Shown: positions 1 through 6,807 of the stretch, piece by piece
How positions within the stretch are numbered: the stretch's first letter is position 1
How the letters are laid out: the number at the start of each line of letters is the position of its first letter
From: DATDUW01 sp035290185
GTDB lineage: Bacteria; Patescibacteriota; Patescibacteriia; UBA9934; GWF2-40-263
DNA length: 61,800 nucleotides
NCBI GenBank assembly: GCA_035290185.1
Contig: DATDUW010000014.1
Span: forward strand, 1 to 61,800
Direction: 5' to 3'
Notes under the pieces: generated by a model
Told to the model about the DNA's origin: nothing
The model's database searches: none
The model's input: only the letters and a program-made list of their open reading frames with translations
Made by a program: the position numbers and the translations under genes

Positions 1-571
1 GACCGTCCCGAACCGTTGGCACAAGCACGACGACTCGTTCATCCGGATGGGCATACAGATAACCTGCTACGGCGGCAGCGGATTGGGAAAAATCACGACC
101 CTGGAAAAAACCACACGGAAGACGGTTTATTTTTGTGACCAGAGAGGAGATAATGGCCGCCTCAGAGGAACGAATTTTGAGAGGAAGGTGTTCAAGGGGA
201 GCGTCCGGTTCTTTTTTTGAACTTTTGCCCTTTTGATTTTTTTCGAAAAAAGGAAAAGCCGCGTAGAGAACCGCGGAAACAGATTGAACGGTTTCAAAGG
301 CTGTCTCTTCGATTCGATCCATCTCCTCTTCAGAAAGAGCATTGTCCGGTACGATTTCGTTTATCCATTTGAATCCGCGACGGTGGGGATCTCCGGGGCG
401 GACGGATCGTACAAATCCCGGGACGGATGATGCGAAACGAAACGGGACACGGACGGCCGTCCCACGACGGACATCCATGCCGGAAGGAACGCCATAAGAA
501 AATCCATCGCAGTGGCGAGGAAGCCGCTGCACGAGGGCTACTTCCGCAATGCGTTCCGTTGTTAAATCCAT
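1..571 (-). CDS. priA: Primosomal protein N' (PriA), N-terminal part, cut by window edge
   Basis: The reverse strand from an ATG at 571 is open to the window edge, giving 190 codons. The N-terminus (AEVALVQRLPRHCDGFSYGV, then VRVPFR and PGFVRSV) matches the PriA 3'-DNA-end-binding domain, in which a 'Y-VP-G---G--V-VPF' pattern is typical. The last visible residues (YLYAHPDERVVVLVPTV) fit the start of the helicase region just after motif I. PriA is a replication-restart helicase that binds forks and reloads the replisome. The visible linker is longer and more charged (KNQKGKSSKKE) than usual. The gene lies 13 bp after the LigB-like gene, so the two probably share a transcript. The catalytic motifs and zinc cysteines are outside the window, so the call rests on the N-domain only. 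Confidence 0.72.
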   Translation of the reverse strand, partial: MDLTTERIAEVALVQRLPRHCDGFSYGVPSGMDVRRGTAVRVPFRFASSVPGFVRSVRPGDPHRRGFKWINEIVPDNALSEEEMDRIEETAFETVQSVSAVLYAAFPFFEKNQKGKSSKKEPDAPLEHLPLKIRSSEAAIISSLVTKINRLPCGFFQGRDFSQSAAAVAGYLYAHPDERVVVLVPTVRDG

Positions 572-584
572 AGGAAAACCGGCG

Positions 585-1373
585 TCAGAGGGTGAACTGT
601 GCCACGAGGTGTCCTACGCCATAGGAGGCTTCATAGCTGAGCTCTTCCGGAACGGCCCCGGTCCCTTCCAAAATTCCAAATAAAGCCAACAAGGGTCGAT
701 ACCCGAGCGGGGAAGCTTGTTGAACATCTTCCTCGTCCAATCGTAAGAGGGAAGAGGGAGAAGACGAGCGAATGGCTTCGCGCACCGCTGCGTCAAAACG
801 GGGACCTGCTTCATGAAATCCTCCTGGGGCCTCGACAGAAAGCCGATGGGAGAGGTCTCCGGAAACACAGACAGCAATTCGTCGCGGAAAAACGGAACAA
901 ACTTCTTTCAGGGCGCGGCCGAATTCGAAAACGGATTTCGGTGAAGCGTCTCCTAGCAAGAGAGGGACGATGGGGAGCGGAATCGACGGTGCAAGGAGGA
1001 GCGCAGATACGGCGGTCCTTTCATCCAAAAGAGACTCGGAAAACAGATTAAACGGAAGTTCGGACTTGCGTCGCATCCAGCGCTGCAGGGCATCCACAAA
1101 TCGACATTCCGGATGTCGTGGCGGATAGGCTGTTAAATCTCCGAATTCGGAAAGATCCGTCCGGTAGGCATCGCACAGGTTGGCGGAAAAAATATTCGGA
1201 ATGGGTCCGGGAGATCCGGACAAAAGAACAAGAACGTCCGGACGGGAAACGAAAAGTTCATCCGCAAGCCTTTCGACGGCATATCGCGTGGAAACCAACT
1301 CCTTGGTGTGTTCACCGCCGATCGTGGAAAGGAGGAGGGGAGTAGCCGGAGCAACCGCGCCAAAAACGAGCAT
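585..1373 (-). CDS. LigB/AmmeMemoRadiSam-B-like protein with altered metal ligands
   Basis: A 262-residue protein of the class III extradiol dioxygenase (LigB) fold, close to the stand-alone 'AmmeMemoRadiSam B-like' proteins found in many deep-branching bacteria. Visible hallmarks are the start MLVFGAVAPATPLLL, the strand PDVLVLLSGSPGP, and SGDLSHRL around residue 180. Relatives normally read APHPP-like at the first site and SPHG-like at the second; here these are APATP and SGSPG, so two of the expected histidine metal ligands are missing while the later SHRL histidine remains. That points to a changed or lost catalytic centre. The natural partners (AMMECR1 and the radical SAM enzyme) are not adjacent. 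The gene overlaps nothing and sits between the secreted repeat protein and priA. Substrate unknown. Confidence 0.65.
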   Translation of the reverse strand: MLVFGAVAPATPLLLSTIGGEHTKELVSTRYAVERLADELFVSRPDVLVLLSGSPGPIPNIFSANLCDAYRTDLSEFGDLTAYPPRHPECRFVDALQRWMRRKSELPFNLFSESLLDERTAVSALLLAPSIPLPIVPLLLGDASPKSVFEFGRALKEVCSVFPRRIAVCVSGDLSHRLSVEAPGGFHEAGPRFDAAVREAIRSSSPSSLLRLDEEDVQQASPLGYRPLLALFGILEGTGAVPEELSYEASYGVGHLVAQFTL

Positions 1374-1382
1374 ACGCTGAAT

Positions 1383-2810
1383 TTACGGATTCCCTGCCAT
1401 CTGGAGGGCATCTCCTTGCGTTTCCGATGCTGTTACAGCAGAAAGAGTTTCTCCCAAGGGATGAAGGAGAACGGATCGTTCATTGGTCCAAACAATTTGA
1501 TCCCATTGCCAACCGAATCCCAAAAAAATGGAAGCGTTGAGAATGGGACGCCGCCGTCCTTCCGATACAAGAAAGATATCAGGAGAACCCTGGACACCGA
1601 TGAGCATTCCGTCCGGAAAGAGGACGGAGTCACTCGTCGGATAGAGATCCAGTTCTTGCTGGTCTGCCTTGAGAATCGGCTGGTTGTCGAATTTGGCTTT
1701 TAGGATCTCCGGAGACATGATGGGATGTTTTTTCCCGTCCTGGGCAAAGAAAATGCCGCCGGTTTTTTGGTCTTGCAAAAGGGCACCCTTGGGATAAGCC
1801 GATTGGACCGTGATGGGTTCTCCCACGGCAAAACCAGCAAGTTCTGTCTCGAGGACCTCGACAAGTTCCTCAATCTGAAATCCGGTCGCCCGAAACGCTT
1901 CCATGGAAACAATATGACGGATCGTATCATCAACCAGGAGAAAAATGTCCCCGTTGGTCGCGTGGAGAAGGGAATAGTTCGGAAGGGTAATGGGCGTTCC
2001 GAAAGGGTAGACTTCCAATTCCGAACGCGAGACCGGAAGGATACGGGAAGGATCGAAACGGGAAAGAAGCGTGGCACGGGACGTGATCGGTCGACGTTTT
2101 CCGGCTTGAATGAGCCAAACGCCACCGTCTTCCGTATTTTGAAGCAAGGAACCAGAGGGGTAGGAGCGCGCGAACCACTGCTGCCAAATCGCCACAAAAT
2201 TACGGTTGCCGAGAAGGTGGGGCGTATACGTATAGAGGGCAGCGGTAGCTTTATTGGCCGGAATCACCGGTGTTCCGTCAATCAAGGAACGCCGTCCTGG
2301 AGCAAATCCCATGGAGGTTTCCCCCTTCTTTTCGAGGTCTGCCAGATAGCCGTCTGTAAATTGAAGTGTGGCTGAATTGATCTGTTTGGCAAAACCACGA
2401 AAGCGCTGAATAGCAGGATCATCATGGGAACAATCGTCACAAACGCCGTATCCGGTCGCCCAATCAAGTTGGTCTTGCGACGGGGACGGGTCTGTCACTA
2501 ATGCCTGTTCTTTTTGAAGCATGGTCAAGATGACTTTAGAGCTCACGCCGTTGCGCTGAGATGCTCTCCAGATGATTTCGGCCGCTGTGCGCTTTTCTCC
2601 ATCAACATCTTCTGTAACAAGCCCGGTTAGTCCCCCGCGATCTAGGATGGCCTGAACCTCTCCCAGCTCTAAACTGAAAGCATCGGTAAATTCTTCATCT
2701 GAAACAAGATAGTGTGGATTGAACGTACCAGCTTGAACGGAAAAAGCCTGCAAAAAACCCGCGAGGGCGAAATTCGTCAGAAAAAAAAGAGAAAAAGCTC
2801 TATTTTTCAT
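1383..2810 (-). CDS. Secreted lysozyme-like protein with four ~57-residue repeats
   Basis: The ATG at 2810 is preferred over an upstream in-frame ATG because it starts a classic signal peptide (MKNRAFSLFFLTNFALAGFL, cleavage near VQAG). The mature protein has an N-terminal helical domain with ASQRNGVSSKVILTMLQKEQALV, which resembles soluble lytic transglycosylase/lysozyme folds in which the E of KEQ would be catalytic. The region also holds YGVCDDCSHDDP, possibly a disulphide or metal site. Four repeats of about 57 residues follow, each with a 'P-G-LL-----G-IFL---G-RRPI-S' pattern (for example YPSGSLL...GKRRPITS and YPKGALL...GKKHPIMS). Such repeats are frequent in Patescibacteria exoproteins and may bind cell-wall material. 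Length 475 aa. Likely acts outside the membrane on peptidoglycan; function inferred. Confidence 0.6.
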   Translation of the reverse strand: MKNRAFSLFFLTNFALAGFLQAFSVQAGTFNPHYLVSDEEFTDAFSLELGEVQAILDRGGLTGLVTEDVDGEKRTAAEIIWRASQRNGVSSKVILTMLQKEQALVTDPSPSQDQLDWATGYGVCDDCSHDDPAIQRFRGFAKQINSATLQFTDGYLADLEKKGETSMGFAPGRRSLIDGTPVIPANKATAALYTYTPHLLGNRNFVAIWQQWFARSYPSGSLLQNTEDGGVWLIQAGKRRPITSRATLLSRFDPSRILPVSRSELEVYPFGTPITLPNYSLLHATNGDIFLLVDDTIRHIVSMEAFRATGFQIEELVEVLETELAGFAVGEPITVQSAYPKGALLQDQKTGGIFFAQDGKKHPIMSPEILKAKFDNQPILKADQQELDLYPTSDSVLFPDGMLIGVQGSPDIFLVSEGRRRPILNASIFLGFGWQWDQIVWTNERSVLLHPLGETLSAVTASETQGDALQMAGNP

Positions 2811-2875
2811 AGGTATCCCCAGTATACGCAAAAAAAGGTGCGGAGAAAAGCCTTGCACCTTTTTTCTCTGCTTTT

Positions 2876-5575
2876 TTACCGGTGTTTCGCTGTTGGCATC
2901 GCCACAACGGTCGCAGCGTGATCCCCCGTGATGGTTATTTCTTCTTTTTCACATCCAATGAGGACACGATCTCCGTCTCGGATCTCATCTAGAAGAAGCT
3001 TGAGGGAAAGAGGATCTAGAATCGCCGTTTGGATAATGCGCTTGAGCGGACGGGCGCCAAAGGACGGATCATAGCCCTTTTGTCCAAGAAATTTTTTTGC
3101 TTCCGGAAGGACAGAGAGGACGATAGCGCGTTCTTCCTTGAGCCGAGCGGACACACGTCCGAGCTGGAGTTCGACAATTTCCGAGATGTCAGCCTGTGAG
3201 AGCGGGTGGAAAACAATGATCTCGTCTACACGATTCAGAAATTCTGGACGGAACTGGTCGCGCAGGAGACCAAGGACGCGCTCCCGCATTTCTTTTTCTT
3301 CGGAAGAAATTTCAGAGGAAACGGCTGGGCCCGTTCCCACAAAACCAATGGAGCCGAGCTCCCTGCCCAGGTTAAGAATCATATCCGAACCGATATTGCT
3401 CGTCATAATGATGATGGTATTTTTGAAATTGACTTTGCGTCCCTTGGCATCGGTCAAGTGCCCATCATCCAACATTTGAAGCAGAAGGTGAAAGGTATCC
3501 GGATGGGCTTTTTCAATCTCATCGAAGAGTAGGACGCAATACGGACGCCGGCGGACGATTTCTGTGAGTTGTCCACCTTCTTCATATCCGACATAGCCTG
3601 GTGGTGACCCGATGATTTTAGAGGTGGCGTGTTTTTCCATGTATTCCGACATGTCGACGCGAACAAGAGCGGATTCGTCGTTGAACAAGAATTCGGCCAA
3701 GGCTCGCGCGAGTTCGGTTTTTCCAACACCGGTCGGTCCCAAAAAGATAAACGAACCAATGGGCCGGTTGGGTTCGCCGATTCCCGCGCGCGAACGACGC
3801 AAGGCGTTGCTGACGGCCTTGATTGCTTCCTCCTGGCCAACAAGACGTTTTTTCAATTCCTGTTCCATCCTCACCAATTTTTCCTTTTCCGATTCAAGCA
3901 TTTTTGAAACCGGAATATGGATCCAGCGTGAGACAACCGCGGCCACATCTTCTTCGTTGACAATTTCTTTGAGGATCCCGCGCTCCTTTTGCAGATGCTT
4001 GAGCGCTTCCTCAGCGGCTTTGCGTGCCCTTTCCTCTGCTGGCAGGCGCGCATAGCGGATTTCCGCAACTTTTTCTAGTTCACCGCGACGTTCCGCTATT
4101 TCTGCTTCTCCGCGCAGACGATCGATGCGGCTCTGTACGGCATGAATCTCCGCGATTTTTTCCTTTTCGTTACGCCAACGCCCCTCGAGGGCACCGGCCT
4201 TTTCCCGTAAATCCGCTACCTGTTTGTCAATGTCTCCCAGACGTGCGCGCGAATCCTTATCCTCTTCCTTTTCCAAGGCCTTGTGTTCGATCTCCAACCG
4301 CATGAGATCACGTTTGAGCGTATCGAGTTCTTCGGGCATGGAATCGATTTCCATGCGGAGAGCGGAAGCGGCTTCATCAATGAGATCCACGGCCTTGTCC
4401 GGCAAAAACCGGTCTGTAATATAGCGGCTGGAAAGCTCAGCAGCGGCAATAATGGCCGGATCGGTAATACGGACGCCATGATGGATCTCGTACCGCTCTT
4501 TGATGCCGCGCAGGATAGCGATCGTATCCTGTACAGACGGCTCTTCTACGACAATCGGTTGAAAACGGCGCTCCAGAGCGGAATCTTTTTCAATATGCTT
4601 TTGGTACTCTTTTCCCGTGGTGGCGCCGATCGTGCGCAGGGCTCCGCGCGCAAGAGCTGGTTTGAGCATATTGCTGGCGTCCAGCGGGCTTCCTTCTGAG
4701 GTCCCGGCTCCGACGAGCGTGTGGAGCTCATCGATAAAGAGGACAAATTTTCCTCCGGATTCTTCCATTTCCTTCAGGACGGCTTTGAGGCGGTCTTCAA
4801 ATTCACCGCGATATTTCGTCCCAGCAACCATGGCCCCCAAATCAAGCGAAATCAGCTCTTTGTCTTTGAGGAGTTCTGGGACATCTCCGGAGGCAATACG
4901 TTGTGCCAGTCCTTCGACAATCGCTGTCTTGCCTACGCCGGCCTCGCCAATGAGGACCGGATTATTTTTCGTGCGCCGCAACAGCACCTGCATGACGCGG
5001 CGAATTTCCGCATCGCGGCCAATGACCGGATCGAGCTTGCCGACTCTGGCCTGAGCTGTCAGGTTTTGGCTGTACTTCTCAAGGGCTTGATAGCGAGATT
5101 CGGGTTCTGGAGAATCCACGCGCTGGCTGCCGCGGATGCTTTTGAGGGTCTTGAGAATGGTTTCTTCCGTGACCCCGTAACGAGCAAGGAGTTTACCGAT
5201 CTCACGGTTAGCCACCAATCCGAGCAAAAGATGTTCGGTTGAAATAAATTCATCCTTAAATTCTTTGGCTTTTTTTGCCGCACTAGTGAGAATGGCGACC
5301 ATGTCTTGGGAAAGATACATTTGGCCGAGCCCACCTACGCTGTTTTTCGTTGCCGTTTGCGGCAGATGATCCAGGAGTTCATCCACATCCGCGCGCAGGT
5401 CCGAAAGTTCGTCTGTTATTTTTTGAAGAATAGCGGAAACGACTCCGTCGTCCTGCTGGAGAAGGGAAGCAACCAGGTGGGCCGGCTCCAAACCCTGCTG
5501 TCCGTTTTCTGAAGCGATCGTATGAGCCTGTTGCAGTGCTTCTTGCGATTTATGGGTAAAATTATTGGGAAGCAT
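2876..5575 (-). CDS. clpB: ATP-dependent chaperone ClpB
   Basis: An 899-residue Hsp100 disaggregase, slightly longer than the usual ~860. Order: Clp_N repeat domain (about 1-145), NBD1 with intact Walker A GEAGVGKTAIVEG and Walker B FIDELHTLVG, a long coiled-coil middle domain (about residues 410-530, rich in E, K and R), NBD2 with Walker A GPTGVGKTELARA and Walker B LLFDEIEKAHPD, and the sensor-2 signature GARPLKR near the C-terminus. It lacks a ClpP-binding loop that can be recognised, fitting ClpB rather than ClpC. It cooperates with DnaK to extract proteins from aggregates. A perfect CIRCE box overlaps its promoter, so HrcA repression and heat induction are expected. The start codon has no clear Shine-Dalgarno and a leader of only ~15 nt. 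Confidence 0.96.
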   Translation of the reverse strand: MLPNNFTHKSQEALQQAHTIASENGQQGLEPAHLVASLLQQDDGVVSAILQKITDELSDLRADVDELLDHLPQTATKNSVGGLGQMYLSQDMVAILTSAAKKAKEFKDEFISTEHLLLGLVANREIGKLLARYGVTEETILKTLKSIRGSQRVDSPEPESRYQALEKYSQNLTAQARVGKLDPVIGRDAEIRRVMQVLLRRTKNNPVLIGEAGVGKTAIVEGLAQRIASGDVPELLKDKELISLDLGAMVAGTKYRGEFEDRLKAVLKEMEESGGKFVLFIDELHTLVGAGTSEGSPLDASNMLKPALARGALRTIGATTGKEYQKHIEKDSALERRFQPIVVEEPSVQDTIAILRGIKERYEIHHGVRITDPAIIAAAELSSRYITDRFLPDKAVDLIDEAASALRMEIDSMPEELDTLKRDLMRLEIEHKALEKEEDKDSRARLGDIDKQVADLREKAGALEGRWRNEKEKIAEIHAVQSRIDRLRGEAEIAERRGELEKVAEIRYARLPAEERARKAAEEALKHLQKERGILKEIVNEEDVAAVVSRWIHIPVSKMLESEKEKLVRMEQELKKRLVGQEEAIKAVSNALRRSRAGIGEPNRPIGSFIFLGPTGVGKTELARALAEFLFNDESALVRVDMSEYMEKHATSKIIGSPPGYVGYEEGGQLTEIVRRRPYCVLLFDEIEKAHPDTFHLLLQMLDDGHLTDAKGRKVNFKNTIIIMTSNIGSDMILNLGRELGSIGFVGTGPAVSSEISSEEKEMRERVLGLLRDQFRPEFLNRVDEIIVFHPLSQADISEIVELQLGRVSARLKEERAIVLSVLPEAKKFLGQKGYDPSFGARPLKRIIQTAILDPLSLKLLLDEIRDGDRVLIGCEKEEITITGDHAATVVAMPTAKHR

Positions 5576-5585
5576 AAAAACGTTA

Positions 5586-5612
5586 TTAGCACTCAGAATT
5601 GTAGAGTGCTAA
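5586..5612 (-). promoter_or_regulatory. CIRCE operator (HrcA site) of clpB
   Basis: Perfect inverted repeat TTAGCACTC - 9 nt - GAGTGCTAA, the exact CIRCE consensus bound by the heat-shock repressor HrcA. It overlaps the clpB -10 box and lies 10 bp from the clpB ATG, so binding would block initiation. The hrcA gene itself is not in the window. Confidence 0.95.
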
Positions 5613-5625
5613 GAAAAAAAGTCAA
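5598..5625 (-). promoter_or_regulatory. clpB promoter
   Basis: On the minus strand TTGACT and TACAAT are separated by 16 bp, a good vegetative-sigma promoter. The -10 box falls inside the CIRCE spacer. Transcription would start about 15 nt before the clpB ATG. Confidence 0.8.
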
Positions 5626-5631
5626 GAAATT

Positions 5632-5659
5632 TTGTAGATAGATGCCTTCATGTTAGGAT
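5632..5659 (+). promoter_or_regulatory. Possible promoter of the Panacea toxin-antitoxin pair
   Basis: TTGTAG and TAGGAT are separated by 16 bp, 13 bp before the ATG at 5673. The boxes are only moderate matches. It runs back to back with the clpB promoter, and no obvious operator is seen. Confidence 0.45.
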
Positions 5660-5672
5660 AAAAAGACATTCT

Positions 5673-6206
5673 ATGAACAACTCCTATAGCGAAAAATTTA
5701 AGAATCTTGTCCTCTATATTCTCTCTCATGATTCGTATCGAGAGGGTGGTATTAAAAAACTCAATAAAATTCTTTATTTCATTGATTTTTATTTTTTTAA
5801 GGAACACGAGCGTTTTATTTCCGACGTGAACTACGCAAAGGCAAACATGGGGCCTGTCGTAGACGGATATCAAAAACTTTTTTCTGAAATGGTCACGGAC
5901 GGAGTTCTTAAACAGCAAACCGACGGCGTCATTGTCTATCGACCAACACAAGCATGTGATCTTTCTTTTTTTGAACCGGAAGAAATTGAACATATTCGTA
6001 ACATACTCGATGAATATGGAAAACTGTCAGCGTCCATTCTTGAAACGATTTCCCATCAACAACAGCCGTGGCTTCTGACGGAAAAAATGGGAGACATCAT
6101 TGATCCTGACCTTGCTCTCCTTATTGACAATAGTGAGTCAGAAGAGGTCAATTTCGAAAATGAAAAACTTAAATCAGAATTGATCTCTCTGGCTGATTCA
6201 GTTTAA
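5673..6206 (+). CDS. Panacea-domain (SocA-like, DUF4065) antitoxin
   Basis: A 177-residue protein whose N-terminal ~110 residues match the Panacea/SocA domain: GGIKKLNKILYFIDFYFF, then a KANMGPVVDGYQKLFSEM stretch typical of the 'GP----L---L' core. The C-terminal part (KLSASILETISHQQQPW) carries the family's 'H----W' end, followed by an acidic tail that may be the toxin-binding part. Panacea domains are known as promiscuous antitoxin domains paired with many toxin folds. The next gene starts 4 bp after its stop, on the same strand, as expected for an antitoxin-toxin operon. The AT-rich composition differs from the neighbouring clpB and the MopE-type gene, suggesting transfer. Confidence 0.8.
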   Translation: MNNSYSEKFKNLVLYILSHDSYREGGIKKLNKILYFIDFYFFKEHERFISDVNYAKANMGPVVDGYQKLFSEMVTDGVLKQQTDGVIVYRPTQACDLSFFEPEEIEHIRNILDEYGKLSASILETISHQQQPWLLTEKMGDIIDPDLALLIDNSESEEVNFENEKLKSELISLADSV

Positions 6207-6210
6207 GGAT

Positions 6211-6522
6211 ATGCAATCTTTACGAGTGGAGATTGTTGAATCCCTACGTCTTCAAGTTGCAGGAGGCGATACGCGAACCAAAAAATTGTTCTACAAACAA
6301 AAAGAATTCATGGAAAAATTTTCTGACTATCCCTCCCTTGTCAAAAAGAAATTTCATAACGTTTTTGATAAGTATGGATCGTCTCTTTTTGAAATACGGC
6401 TTGATATCAAGCGACAGATCGTCTTTGTCGAACGGGGACCTGATAAAGTTGTCTGGCTCAAAATCTGCAATCACGATGAATTAACAAAGAAGGAGTTGAT
6501 CTGTGTGCACGATGATTATTAA
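6211..6522 (+). CDS. Putative toxin partner of Panacea antitoxin (RelE/ParE-like)
   Basis: A 103-residue basic protein starting 4 bp after the Panacea gene, with a good Shine-Dalgarno (AAGGAT just before the ATG). The central part, YGSSLFEIRLDIKRQIVFVE followed by DKVVWLKICNHDEL, resembles the beta-sheet core of RelE/ParE/HigB toxins, in which an 'LR-----R--F----' strand pair is followed by 'v-l----HDe--K'. If so, it is a ribosome-dependent or related RNase, or a gyrase poison; the sequence alone does not decide. No membrane segment or known catalytic triad is evident. The pairing with a Panacea antitoxin is the strongest argument for toxin function. Confidence 0.6.
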   Translation: MQSLRVEIVESLRLQVAGGDTRTKKLFYKQKEFMEKFSDYPSLVKKKFHNVFDKYGSSLFEIRLDIKRQIVFVERGPDKVVWLKICNHDELTKKELICVHDDY

Positions 6523-6556
6523 AATTAGGACTTGATTTCAACTTTATCAAGAATTT

Positions 6557-6585
6557 TTGACATTTTTTAAGATTTCTGCTATACT
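6557..6585 (+). promoter_or_regulatory. Strong promoter of the large MopE-type lipoprotein
   Basis: TTGACA and TATACT with a 17-bp spacer, a near-consensus vegetative promoter. The start site would be near 6592, giving a leader of about 215 nt before the ATG at 6808. Confidence 0.85.
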
Positions 6586-6591
6586 AATTCC

Positions 6592-6665
6592 TTCTCTGAA
6601 CCCACGATTTTGGGCCGTTTTTGGGAGCATTCCTCCTTAAAACAGCCCAGAGTCGTGTCAGAGAA
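6592..6665 (+). promoter_or_regulatory. Long interrupted hairpin at the 5' end of the MopE-type lipoprotein mRNA
   Basis: Nested complementary arms: TTCTCTGA (6592-6599) with TCAGAGAA (6658-6665), CACGA (6603-6607) with TCGTG (6653-6657), GGGC (6612-6615) with GCCC (6645-6648), and TTTT with AAAA closing a ~17-nt loop. The outer arm begins where transcription is predicted to start, so the mRNA would open with this stem. It may stabilise the transcript or act in cis; no known riboswitch consensus was recognised. Confidence 0.65.
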
Positions 6666-6807
6666 AAAAGGACTTTTAAAACTCAATGGCACGATTTTGA
6701 ATCAAAAGACGGACACCGGCATTGGGTCGGGGGTCCGTAAATAAAGGTTCATGACAGAAAAAGTCCCTGCGCAGCAGGTGCGTGGGACAAACACAAAGGA
6801 GCGAGCG

